A stretch of DNA of 64,000 nt, from positions 25,448,811 through 25,512,810 of the forward strand of contig OX637403.1 in assembly GCA_951799425.1 (NCBI GenBank), in the 5' to 3' direction. Numbering within the stretch: position 1 is the stretch's first letter; every line of letters starts with the position of its first letter. A program made the translations under genes and the position numbers. The stretch comes from Ilex aquifolium. Its lineage: Eukaryota > Streptophyta > Magnoliopsida > Aquifoliales > Aquifoliaceae. Below the pieces are notes generated by a model, which saw only the letters and a list, made by a program, of their open reading frames with translations, had not been told where the DNA came from and searched no databases. Below, piece by piece: positions 54,815 to 64,000 of the stretch.

Positions 54815-55800
54815 ATGTGCTCCACCACCACCACCACCACCACCAAGCACCCCTACCCCTGCACCTCCAACTGATCAAGTTGAGTCAAAAGTTTTGATTT
54901 AGTTTTCATACTGTCCCAAAAAAATTGGCATATAACCTATTATGACAATGCACATGTAAAACCAAGCAAGGTGGGAATGAGAAGTGGAAAACTTGCTGAG
55001 AGGTGTAAATAGTGTTAGATTTGTCTCCTATGAACTTTTTATATGGGGTTTGTATCTCTTTAATCTCACAATTAGATCTAACACCTTTAGCTATACTTTT
55101 TAGAGCCTCAAACAGAGAGGTGTACTCTATATTTGGTTTCGATATTATGTTTACCTTAATGCAGTGTATGGCAGGAAATGGAGGATTGAAGAACACAACA
55201 AAAATAGCAGTCATCACTGTATCAACAGCAGCAGGTGTAGCCGTCTTCGATTTATGGGTTTACCTATGTCTTTGCAGCAAAAGAGAACTGCAAGGTTAGA
55301 CTTTATCGCATAGAATGGTGAAGTTATCATTGTATTTGATTCTCATTTGCTCAGCAGATCCTGAAACAGGGGAAGCAATTTTGTTAGGAAGTGTTCATGG
55401 GAGAGACCAGGACAAAAGTGGAGAGATGCAGTACTTCAACCTAGCTACCATAAAGGCTGCTACAAATGATTTCTCGGCAGCAAATAAGCTCGGACAAGGT
55501 GGATTTGGACCTGTCTACAAGGTAAAGAACATAATTGCAACATATTTTTTGAACTATAGCAAATCGTAGTTTTGGTTAAGCAGTTTAATGAAATGCATTC
55601 AGGGCCAGCTGCATGGTGGAAATGAAGTAGCAGTTAAAAGGCTTTCTATAAACTCCGGGCAAGGTCTTGAAGAGTTCAAAAATGAAGTAAATTTAATCAT
55701 AAAACTTCAACATAAGAATCTGGTTAGGCTTTTGGGTTGCTGCATTGACAAGAATGAAAAGCTCCTCATCTATGAGTACATGGCCAACACTAGACTAGAA
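54815..55800 (+). pseudogene. Cysteine-rich receptor-like kinase (CRK) fragment
   Basis: Four exon remnants in the right order. About 54815-54890 encodes a Pro-rich linker (CAPPPPPPPSTPTPAPPTDQ, one frame from the His run of the open frame there). About 55173-55294 encodes a transmembrane segment (KIAVITVSTAAGVAVFDLWV). 55358-55521 encodes FNLATIKAATNDFS and the P-loop LGQGGFGPVYK, flanked by AG and GT. From 55603 comes EVAVKRLS (the ATP-binding Lys) and [14 protein letters not shown], up to LLIYEYMAN. After that the match ends abruptly near 55790; the catalytic loop, activation segment and both DUF26 domains are missing. CRKs are plasma-membrane kinases. This piece cannot form an active kinase. 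Confidence 0.85.
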
Positions 55801-55911
55801 CCATCACCAATCACTTATCTCACCCATCATGGGTTGAGAACTTCAGATCTATCAAATATTTTTCAATATATCATCTATCATAAATTTAAGTATAAATTTA
55901 TTATACACTAA

Positions 55912-56268
55912 CAGTGACTCCGTGTAATACAAACTGTACCCATATCTTTGTTGTGATTAGTTGTTCATGTAAGAAAAATAGTATTTGGTTGTTTTAGATG
56001 CATAAAAGGGACATGATGTTTATTTTTTAATCACACCCACTTTACTTGATCCTTTGTATAGGAAGCACATATTGGTTTATGGGTCTTCATTTAGAATAGG
56101 CAACACACTTTGATTGGTGCAATATAACTTGAGCAATGTTAAGTGGGTTTCACAGTTTATTTGTTTAATTAATATTATATAAAAGGTGGATTGTTTAATT
56201 ACCGTTTGGTTATTAAAGTAGGGTTATCTCCATTTTTTTCATTGAAATTTGTCTTCACTTGAATCTTT
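55912..56268. other. Non-coding DNA after the kinase fragment
   Basis: No kinase sequence continues; AT-rich sequence up to the right copy of the 16-bp repeat. Confidence 0.5.
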
Positions 56269-56284
56269 ACCGTGAGTGTGTTAA
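56269..56284 (+). repeat. 16-bp direct repeat, right copy
   Basis: ACCGTGAGTGTGTTAA, identical to 53338-53353; the two enclose 2.9 kb that includes the kinase exons. Confidence 0.85.
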
Positions 56285-56759
56285 AGGATGCAATTTACAC
56301 TTTCAACTTAGTGTGCGTCCAAGTTCAGTACTTGCCCTTTCTCCTCTCTCTCCCTCTTTTCTATCTCTCTCCAATCACAATGCCTGCAGTCACTAGAGGC
56401 AACCCAGCGATTGGAGAACACTGAGGTAGATATATGTTCTCTGTATATCAATTTGAATATAAATTGCATATGTTTATATATGTATATATCTATCTATATG
56501 GGAGTCTATATAACAACGATGATGAGCCTTTACAGACCTGTAATGATTTGCGAAAATGATCGCAATTCTTTAAGAACATCTAAGAGACTGAGTTGATTTA
56601 GATCTGTAGTTGATACCTGAATGATAATTCAATTTTCATTTTTTATTTTTTTATTTTTTGGTATTTAGAATCGAGTTATTTATTCTATTATTTATTTTAG
56701 TTGCTTTTATATTCATGGCTTTACTCGATTTGATTTTAATTGCTACTCGCACTATCGCC
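56285..56759. other. Non-coding DNA, no gene seen
   Basis: CT-rich tract near 56340, then AT-rich DNA. The left boundary of the next LTR lies near 56760 and is not a clean TG end. Confidence 0.5.
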
Positions 56760-57349
56760 CAGATCCAGGTATCCACTCTCTGCCTCCCAGGCTGCACCTC
56801 AAGCTCTTGATGTCCAGACATCCCAGGGTGCACCTCAAGCTCTTGATGCCCAGACATCCCAGGCTGCACCTCAAGCTCATCAGGGAACTACTCCACTACG
56901 GGAGCATCCGGACCGCTTAGAGAAAGTCAACATTCCCTCATCATTTGACCAAGACCTTTGGAGAGCACTCCCCTGCCGCTTGAGGAGAGGAGAGGTCGCC
57001 AAGGAGAGGAGGGGTCGCCAAGCTGTTTAAAGCTATTAAGTTGCTACAATCCGTTATGACCGTCAAACTGCTCATTCAATTACTACACGGGCGACTATAA
57101 ATTGTAAGCTTCCCCATCACTTGGGAGGCATCTGAAAAAGACTCAAGCTCATCTCTCTCTCTTGTAATTCCCTGATCTCCTTACACATCGGAATTAATAA
57201 ACCTCCCGGCGAACTTAGCAATTGAAAGTGGACGTAGGTCTTGTTGACCGAACCACTATAATCCTTGTGTTGTTATTGTCCTTTCCTTACTTACTGCATT
57301 TTACACTATTCACTTGACTGTGGTGTGCAAACTAATTTTTGCATCATCA
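56760..57349 (+). repeat. 5' LTR of the second gag-only element, truncated
   Basis: Matches 60350-60941, including a tandem 36-bp unit (ctcaagctcttgatgtccag plus acatcccaggctgcac), about three copies here and four in the 3' LTR. Ends gcatcatca before the primer site. Confidence 0.85.
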
Positions 57350-57350
57350 G

Positions 57351-57370
57351 TTTGGCGCCGTCTGTGGGAA
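57351..57370 (+). promoter_or_regulatory. Primer-binding site region
   Basis: TTTGGCGCCGTCTGTGGGAA, one base after the LTR end; identical to 34681-34700 and one base different from the minus-strand site at 28435-28455. Confidence 0.75.
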
Positions 57371-57415
57371 ATGACAAAATTCTCACCTAAACATTTTCTT
57401 TGTTGAACCACATCC

Positions 57416-58531
57416 ATGAATCAGCCTGAAAACAATCCAACACGAGAGGAAGAGGTTGCTCCTCCCCCACTGGCCAATCCAGTCCCAAATGCACAGCAGA
57501 TGCTGGACACAATGCAGCAGCTGGTAGCCCAGAACCAGCAGATTTTGCAACTGATGCTCGGACAACAAGGAGGAGTGTAGCCTGGACCTCAAGACAGAGG
57601 AGCCCCACGCCCTGGACATCAAGGGGCTCCCCACCTAGGCGTTCTCCATCTGGGCGCCCCACCTCTAGGAGCTCCCTTGGGCGCCCCACACAGGGGGGCC
57701 CACCAAGAGAGACATCCACCTCCTTCTCCAGCCCCTGCTCCCGCTCCCCATGGTGGAGACCTTCCTTTCCAAGAGGAAGAGGGTGAAAACCAAAGCATAG
57801 GGCATGGGAGTCATTTTCGTGATAATTCTAGAGGACCTCCTCCCAATCACTGGGACGAAAAAATTAAGGAGGTGCAAAATCAATTGGGTGACGTCCTCAA
57901 TGCCATGAAGGCACGGGGATCCGAGACAGTGGACTACCTCGTAAGTCGAACTGACACACCTTTCAAACCTGACGTGGCGAAATACCCACTTCCTCAGAAA
58001 TTCAAGATGCCATCCGTCGAGACCTTTGACGGTACGAAAGATCCACTGGACCACCTTGAAACTTTTAAGACCTTGATGCAACTGCACAACGTCCCCAACG
58101 AAATCATGTGCAGAGCGTTCCCAACCACCTTGAAGGGATCTGCTCGACAATGGTTCGCTAAGCTCTCTCCAGCCTCCATTGGCTCATTTGCTGAGTTGAG
58201 CAGGTCCTTCGTGTCGCACTTTATTGGAGGACGTCGGCACCAGAAGCCTGCCACCCACCTGCTCAGCATAAAGCAGGACCGAGATGAGAGCTTAAGGAGG
58301 TACCTCACTCGTTTTAACGAGGAGGTTCTTCAGGTTGAGGAGCCCGATGAAAAGGTTACCATGACCGCCTTCTTGGGAGGCCTCCGGTCATCAAGTTTCC
58401 TCTTCTCAGTAATGAAGCGACCACCAAAGAGCATGCCAGAACTATTGGCAAAAGCTCAAAAATATATAAATGCTGAAGAAATCAATAGGTCCAGGCGAGG
58501 TGAATCATCTCATGGATCGCCAAAAACTTAA
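57416..58531 (+). pseudogene. Gag of the second gag-only element, one in-frame stop
   Basis: One frame from MNQPENNPTREEE at 57416 to TAA at 58531, broken only by TAG at 57578-57580; upstream and downstream parts are in the same frame. The N-terminal part is Gln-rich (MQQLVAQNQQILQLMLGQQ). The middle is a His-, Pro- and Gly-rich run. The gag core follows: NHWDEKIKEVQNQLGDVLNA, DPLDHLETFKTLMQLHNVP, ARQWFAKLSP, SLRRYLTRFNEEVLQVEE. It ends soon after the core, as in the first member (27243-28403), without a CCHC knuckle. The shared end point shows that loss of pol predates both copies. The single stop may make this copy non-functional. Confidence 0.87.
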
Positions 58532-58534
58532 CCT

Positions 58535-58915
58535 GTCTCTGCACTGTTCTCAAACAGGCAATATATCTCCAGCTGAGCAAGCTCTCTCACGAGACGCCAA
58601 AAAAGCTTGGCCTACCTCTGCACTGCTCTTAAGCAGGCAGCTAATCTCTGCACTGCTCTTAAGCAGGCAGCCTATCTCCAGCTTAGCGGCTCTCTCGCGG
58701 GTCGCCAAAAAAGCTTGGCATATCTCTGCTTTGCTCTTAAGCAGGCAGCCTACCTCTGTACTGCTTTCAAGCAGGCAGCCTACCTACCTCTGCACTGTTC
58801 TCAAACAGGCAGCCTATATATCCAGTTTAGCGGCTCTCTCGCAAGTCGCCAAAACCTTGGCCTCTGCGCTGTTCTCAAACAGGCAGCCTATACCTCAAGC
58901 TTAAGGACTCTCTCA
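58535..58915 (+). repeat. Tandem repeats downstream of gag in the second element
   Basis: Imperfect units of aagcaggcagcctacctctg and ctctctcgcgggtcgccaaa plus aaagcttgg. The same words occur in the opposite orientation at 25955-26150. Long open frames here (58470-59089) follow from the repeat. Confidence 0.85.
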
Positions 58916-59109
58916 TGGGTCCCCAAAAGCTCGGTCTCAAAAGGTGTATCTCTCTCACGAGCAATCCTCAGGCTGTGTTTTTGCTCTCACGCAAGCAGTC
59001 TGCCTCTCTTTCCAAGTAAACTTGTTAGATATTTTAATGTTTGGAATAACATTATTTTTGTCATCTCTAGGCAGGATCTTGAAACTTAGGTCGTCTGCAA
59101 CCAAAGGGA

Positions 59110-59420
59110 CTACATTAGATCAGCGTACCCAGCTGCCTGGCCGCCCAAACCAGCTGCCTGGCCGCTCAGATCAACGTACCAAGCTGCCTAGCCGACCTGG
59201 TCGCCCAGACCATCCCTGGCGCCCAGGCCATCACACCAGGCGCCCAGGCCTAGCGCCCAGACACTCTTAAGCGCCCAGGTCTCCTCCTTAGGCGCCCAGC
59301 CCTCCTCCTCGGGCGCCCAGCCCTTCAAGTGCTCTCAGGCACCCAACTTCGCGCCCAAGGTAGCCCAGGCTCGCGCCAAGGCCTCGCGCCAGCTGAGCTC
59401 GCCCAAATCACTTCCACCAT
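59110..59420 (+). repeat. GCGCCCAG-rich degenerate tandem tract
   Basis: Dozens of loosely repeated gcgcccag, cgcccagg and ctgcctggccgcc words. Similar words return at 59700-59790 (aatccactagtccgcgcgcc repeated). Not seen in the first family member. Confidence 0.8.
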
Positions 59421-59807
59421 GAGCAAAGTGCTCGCCCAAGTCACCTCCATCATCTAGTGCCCTTCAAGAATCCAAAAAAGGGAGTGAAAGAAGGATTTTA
59501 TATAGTTAATGGAGTTCCACAGGTGAGAGGAGCCTACTGAAAGGGAGAAAATTGTCAATCAAAAGGAGTTTCAAAAAGTTCACTCGGAGGAGTCGGATCA
59601 TCACCACCCAAAGTGTTCGGCGTACTCTGCCTTTTGACTACAGAACCAGACTCACCCAAGGAAGCCCCAGGCTCGCCCAAGTATAAAGCCCAAACAATCC
59701 ACTAGGCAGCGTGCCCAGACAATCCACTAGTCCGCGCGCCCAGACAATCCACTAGTCCGCGCGCCCAGGCAGTCCGCGCGCAGCAGGCCGCTCGTCCAAG
59801 GTGCTCG

Positions 59808-60182
59808 AAACGGGGCTTATAATATATCAAATCGAAGCTCTCGGCGAGCCCTATAAAACTTACTGCCTATGGCAGTAACTGATGCTGTAAAAAGTCCAAA
59901 AAAGGCTCAGAAACAGCGGTTTTGGCGTTCCGAAGTTTTTTCGAAAAAAAATAATATCCTGCTCGCCCAGATCACCATCTGCTCGCCCAAAACCGCACCC
60001 CGACTCTCTGCTCGAAGTTTTGACCGTAACCTCTGCTCCGTTACTCAAAACAAGACTTATAATATATCAAATCGAAGCTCTCGGCGAGCCCTACAAGACT
60101 CACAGCCTTTGGCTGTGAATGATGCTGTTAAAATCCCAAAAAAGGCCTAGAAAGACATGTTTTGGCCTCCTGAAGTTTTTTC
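59808..60182 (+). repeat. Internal duplication, period 240 bp
   Basis: 59808-59942 and 60048-60182 are copies (cttataatatatcaaatcga, agctctcggcgagcccta, gatgctgt, gaagttttttc). The first member has this block once on the minus strand (about 25730-25870), so it was duplicated in this copy or lineage. Confidence 0.85.
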
Positions 60183-60267
60183 AATTATGTCGGGCAGCCG
60201 AAAATTCAAGTTTAACCGAATGCCCTCCTCTCCAAGTTCCATTGGACACAAGGCATTGGAGGGAAAA

Positions 60268-60941
60268 TGATGGGCCAAGCCCAAGGGCCCAACTCATGTT
60301 ACAAGCCCAAGGGGCCAACTCTAAGAGATCCAGCAAATCCAGTCCAATATGGTCTCAAGCTCTTGATGTCCAGACATCCCAGTCTGCACCTCAAGCTCTT
60401 GATGTCCAGACATCCCAGGTTGCACCTCAAGCTCTTGATGCCCAGACATCCCAGGCTGCACCTCAAGCTTATCAGGGAACTACTCCACTACGGGAGCATC
60501 CGGACCGCTTAGAGAAAGTCAACATTCCCTCATCATTTGGCCAAGACCTTTGGAGAGCACTCCTCTGCCGGTTGAGGAGAGGAGAGGTCGCCAAGGAGAG
60601 GAGGGGTTGCCAAGCTGTTTAAAGCTATTAAGTTGCTACAATCCGTTATGACCGTCAAACTGCTCATTCAATTACTACACGGGCAACTATAAATTGTAAG
60701 CTTCCCCATCACTTGGGAGGCATCTGAAAAAGACTCAAGCTCATCTCTCTCTCTTGTAATTCCCTGATCTCCTTACACATCGGAATTAATAAACCTCCCG
60801 GCGAACTTAGCCATTGAAAGTGGACGTAGGTCTTGTTGACCGAACCACTATAATCCTTGTGTTGTTATTGTCCTTTCCTTACTTACTGCATTTTACACTA
60901 TTCACTTGACTGTGGTGTGCAAACCAATTTTTACATCATCA
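60268..60941 (+). repeat. 3' LTR of the second gag-only element
   Basis: 674 bp from TGATGGGCCAAGCCC to TTACATCATCA. It carries four 36-bp units near 60350-60480, a gcaactataaattgtaagct TATA-like stretch and the cgaaccactataatcc block. Confidence 0.88.
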
Positions 60942-62040
60942 GTAACCATTAGCATAGTTGTACATAGGTATGTCATCTCAGGCATCATTTTGTGTCGAGT
61001 TAATTTATAATGCTAAATGAATTGATACCAGTATTTTAAAATTCAAACGATTGTATATATATAAAAAAGACGATTGTATATATCACAATAACATTATAAC
61101 ATTTTTTTTCAAGTATTTCCATATCAGTTATGTATGAATCAAAATAGGGATAATCAGGTAATATTTAAAAAAAAAACTGAAAAAGTGTAATTCCTTACAA
61201 TTTTTTATACTTATTTTGAACTTAAATACTTACATATTAAAACAGAGAACTTATATCCAAATAAGACCTAAAATGGTACCCACACCCAATTTACCTAATT
61301 TATAAATGAGATCATATTAATATTTAATAAAATAATAATAAGAAATATTAAATTACATTCATTCGAAATATTTTTTTTTTTGCTTTTCGATTTGAGATGA
61401 GAAAATAAAAATTAAGTTGTACCATTTCAATTTTCTTTTCGTGTATTATTCTCAATAAATAATACAGTTAAGTCATTTATAAATTTCTAATTTTGGGTCT
61501 TATTTATTGGGCTTAAATTTTTTTAATTGAGTTATATTCTTATAGGGCATTTTTGCTAAGCCTAAACATGTTATGAATGTAAAACTTTGACATGGACTAT
61601 TAATACACAAAAAAAAAAAAAAAAAGATTAATTGTAAAGGGGTACACAAAATTAGACTTAATTGTGAAAAACTACACAACTCTTAATATTAGGTCAGTAA
61701 GTCCTTATTTTTAGAACTTAATTGTGTCCAAGTATACAATTTGTCTTTTTGTGATTTTTTTTTTTGCCCTAATTTGCCTTTAGGTGTGTTGTAATTATAA
61801 GAAATCTTTTGATTCGTATTTACTTGTAATGGTGATCCATAAACAGAAATATATGAGTTCCTCTTAGTTTCATAATTAATATATTAATATGATAAAAAAT
61901 CATATTTAAAGTACTTTTGAAAATTATATTTTTTATTCGATAATGAATATATATTTCAGAATCTTTTTTGTTTTTTTGTAATAAAGTAATTGGTCTGTTT
62001 TCATATGAATTTCATTTCTTTAAATCTTTTTTATACAGGA
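60942..62040. other. Intergenic DNA, no gene seen
   Basis: AT-rich sequence with several A or T runs (61375, 61610). No frame or element end recognised. Confidence 0.5.
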
Positions 62041-63035
62041 GTTCTAATAAAACAAAAAATTAAAATTTAAGAAAATCAAAACCCATAATAAATCTTTTAC
62101 ATTTTTTTAGGGATATGTTTCAAAGTTTTTAGAAACTTTGAAATTTGACAACTAAAATTAAAAAAATTTTAATTATCTTATCTTAAAAAGTACTAAAATC
62201 AAAAAATTTTGATTTTACATTAGATTTAATTTGATAACGTGTGTGCGCGTGTGTGTGTATATGTATACACTGTTTTGATATAATGTATTGATACACTTTA
62301 AAAGATTTATGAAATTAAAGTGTATCAATATAGTGTAGCAAAACAATGTAGGAGTAATATAAACTAGGTTTCATAGTGTGCTTCGTAGTATTATCTGTGT
62401 GTATTTATATATGACCAAATTAAATCTAAGAGTTAATTGCAGTAGAGGTCTCCAAAGTAAGGGGATTGTCTCATTTTGGTCCCCAATATTTTAATTACAT
62501 CATTTTGGTCCCTGAAGTATTGAATATGTTTTTATATGATCCCTCAAGTAGGCAACGTCTAAATTGCTAATGATTTTTTATCATAAACTTGTCATATAAT
62601 ACCTAAATATGGACAAAAAAATAATTTGAATAGCTCTTAACCAAAATTTGGGTAGAAATTTGGTCAAGAGTTATCTAAATTATTTTTTTGCTCATATTTA
62701 GGTATCAAATGATAAGTTTATGACAAAAAATCGTTAGCAATTTGCACGTTGTCTACTTGAGGAATAATATAGAAACATATTCAATATTTCAGAGACCAAA
62801 ATGATGCAATTGAAATACAAACCTCATACTTTGGGGACCTCCATTACAATTAACTCTAAATCTAAAATCAAAATTCTTTGATTTTAGTACTTTCTAAGAT
62901 AAGATAATTAAAACTCCTTAATTTTAGTTGTAAAATTTCAAAAGTTTTCAAAAATTTTGAAGAATATCCCTGAAAAAATAGGGAAGATTTATTATGGTTT
63001 TAATTTTTCTAAATTTTATGTTTTTGTTTTATTAG
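62041..63035. repeat. Large inverted repeat (fold-back), interrupted by a MITE
   Basis: Arms of about 170-195 bp: the left arm (62041-62235: cccataataaatctttt, gggatatg, aactaaaatt, aattatcttatctta, agtactaaaatcaaa) pairs with the reversed right arm (62866-63035). The loop holds a gtgt microsatellite, a small inverted pair (tattgatacactttaaa with ttaaagtgtatcaata) and the MITE at 62430-62856. Arm identity is moderate, so the structure is old. Superfamily not assigned. Confidence 0.75.
62430..62856. mobile_element. Mutator-type long-TIR MITE, family 2, copy 2, intact
   Basis: 427 bp with long inverted ends: gagttaattgcagtagaggt and (reversed) gagttaattgtaatggaggt. An exact 9-bp duplication TAAATCTAA lies on both sides (62421-62429 and 62857-62865). 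It shares its body with the split copy at 10655-15676, including tacctaaatatggacaaaaa. The 9-bp duplication supports a Mutator origin. Confidence 0.88.
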
Positions 63036-63053
63036 AATATATAAATATATATA

Positions 63054-63073
63054 TGTGTGTGTGTGTGTGTGTG
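63054..63073. repeat. GT microsatellite
   Basis: A (GT)n run of about ten units after a TA-rich stretch. Confidence 0.9.
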
Positions 63074-63305
63074 AAATTTTTTTCCAAAATCTTTTTTTAG
63101 GAAACTTATTTTTAATAAAAAGGTATTCAATTCTTTCTACGTCTTAAGGGGAATTTTTTAAAAAATATTTTTTTCCTATGTATTTTTTGACAATTAAGTT
63201 CAATTTCGTATACCGACTTTAGAAAGTCCCAAAAAAAAAATTTGAGGCATTTCATCTTGATGGGGCCTAAATTCCAGGCTTTAGCAGCCTTGGGCCGGCC
63301 TTATA

Positions 63306-63981
63306 AAAAGGTATGGGAACTATCTGGTCTCCCATTAAAAACATGGGTCATGGAGGACACGAAGACACCAGCGCAGATTGTGGATTTTTCAGTATCGTTC
63401 TATAATCAATTCAGGGTCTGCGGACAGTGTGTGTCATCAACTGAATTATACAAGGGGCCATAATGAAAAGATGTCCTGGAGTGCTCCCCCTAGTGGGGTT
63501 TTCAAAGTCAATTTCGATGGGGGTACCATTCGGTGCACTCATAGCATCAGGGGGTCGGTGTTATCATTAGAGATAGTAATGGAAATTTTGTGACTGCCCT
63601 ATGCCAAAAAGTAGATTGTCTCCTGTGTGCTGAGGATGTTGAAGCTATGGCTGCTTTCATGGCAGTGAATCTGGCCATTAAAGAAGGGCCGAAACATATT
63701 GTTTTAGAAGGTGATTCAAAGGCTATCATTGATGCAGTGATGAATAAGCAGACATGTTATGCTAGTTTTGGAAATTTTGTGAACCAGATTCATTGTAGTG
63801 CTTCGGGTTTTGCTGATTTTTCAGTGTCTTGGGTGAGAAGATCGGGTAGTAATGTAGCTCATCTTGCCACACAATATGCAAGTAGTTGTGGTGATATATG
63901 TATACTTGTTACTCTCCCTTCAAGCTGATGTTACCAGTACTTAAAATTTCGATCGTTGCCTATCAAAAAAAAAAAAAAAAA
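63306..63981 (+). mobile_element. LINE 3' end with poly(A) tail, decayed
   Basis: The upstream part keeps ORF2-like sequence (VWELSGLPLKTWVMEDTKTP) followed by two stops. The RNase H domain starts MSWSAPPSGVFKVNFDGG (63471), shifts frame at a G run (63550-63555), and continues VIIRDSNGNFVTAL, EDVEAMAAFMAVNLAI, IVLEGDSKAIIDAV and SNVAHLATQYA to TGA at 63928. A short 3' UTR and 17 A (63965-63981) follow. The left limit is set where a ttgggccggcc motif (about 63290), probably of another element, ends. It is a different lineage from the LINE at 6265. Confidence 0.82.
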
Positions 63982-64000
63982 CACATAACATTGACTGTCT

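Larger units (their letters stand above)
56760..60941 (+). mobile_element. Gag-only LTR retrotransposon (TR-GAG type), second member, 5' LTR truncated
   Basis: Same plan as 24966-29136 but on the plus strand: 5' LTR (56760-57349, lacking its first 85 or so bp), primer-site motif TTTGGCGCCGTCTGTGGGAA at 57351, gag with one stop, repeat-rich DNA, purine tract GGCATTGGAGGGAAAA, and a full 3' LTR (60268-60941). The stretch before the 3' LTR (gtttaaccgaatgccctcct) is shared with the first element, as are the LTR start TGATGGGCCAAGCCC and the internal agcttggc, ctctgcactg repeats. No pol. The LTRs differ at nine or more sites and by one repeat unit, so the copy is older than the first. Confidence 0.88.

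Noticed and set aside
54697-54897. Open frame with a poly-His run
   Set aside because: The CCA run reads as poly-Pro in the neighbouring frame, matching the linker of a receptor kinase; the His frame is a shadow.
58470-59270. Long open frames with KQAAYLCTALKQ-type repeats
   Set aside because: They follow tandem repeats downstream of gag in the second gag-only element and are not conserved as protein.
62041-63035. MicroRNA precursor
   Set aside because: The arms are too long and too uniform over their length, and a MITE sits in the loop; a decayed inverted-repeat element is more likely. Small-RNA data would be needed to revisit this.

Overview
The window is nuclear DNA from a flowering plant, most likely a eudicot. 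It is AT-rich and gene-poor. It holds plant gene families with introns (a CC-NBS-LRR resistance gene, a 2-on-2 haemoglobin, ABCE, an O-methyltransferase, a receptor-like kinase and a FAR1-type transposase gene), plastid-derived pieces, and nearly every class of plant transposable element. The species cannot be named from the sequence. Only one host gene looks intact: the CNL-type NLR at 3448-6264 (plus strand, one exon, 938 codons). All other host-gene sequence is broken or partial.

Layout. 1-990 is a mosaic of non-contiguous plastid fragments (rpl2, an unassigned piece, ndhI, psbZ). 1392-3086 holds a TIR element and a solo LTR. 3087-10310 is NLR copy A with its flanks, interrupted by a 5'-truncated LINE with an intact RNase H ORF, a hAT MITE, and a second hAT-like element carrying a nested Mutator-type MITE. 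10655-15676 is a long-TIR Mutator-type MITE split by a CACTA element. 16735-24221 holds an LTR fragment, a 282-bp tandem duplication, a dead FAR1/FRS gene, the first two exons of a GLB3-type haemoglobin, and a Harbinger-type MITE. 24251-24682 is the 3' end of a second NLR copy (B), whose 3' flank is split by a young 4.17-kb gag-only LTR retrotransposon (24966-29136). 30575-31050 is the 3' end of an ABCE gene, followed by a solo LTR (32404-32960). The 5' end of NLR copy B (33671-34071) is cut off by a decayed Gypsy element (34072-36345).

The right half. 36789-40304 is a Mutator-type MITE containing a complete-ended 2.2-kb Helitron. 41052-42351 holds two MITEs. 42598-43365 is exon 1 of an O-methyltransferase whose intron carries a Ty1/copia element (43538-48545). 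The 3' LTR of that element is cut by a second Helitron (48546 to about 53330). A further segment with kinase-gene exons (53354-56268) is flanked by a 16-bp direct repeat. 56760-60941 is a second, older member of the gag-only LTR family in the opposite orientation. 62041-63035 is a fold-back structure with a nested MITE. A LINE 3' end with a poly(A) tail closes the window.

How it fits together. Nothing here forms an operon or a pathway. The value of the window is its insertion history: NLR copies A and B act as filled and empty sites for each other, which gives exact ends and target-site duplications for several elements. I found no convincing new enzymatic or defence system. The points most worth a second look are the duplicated NLR locus with its LINE-derived RNase H ORF, the gag-only retrotransposon family with its large internal tandem arrays, the nested Helitrons, and the inverted repeat joining the haemoglobin upstream region to the FRS region.
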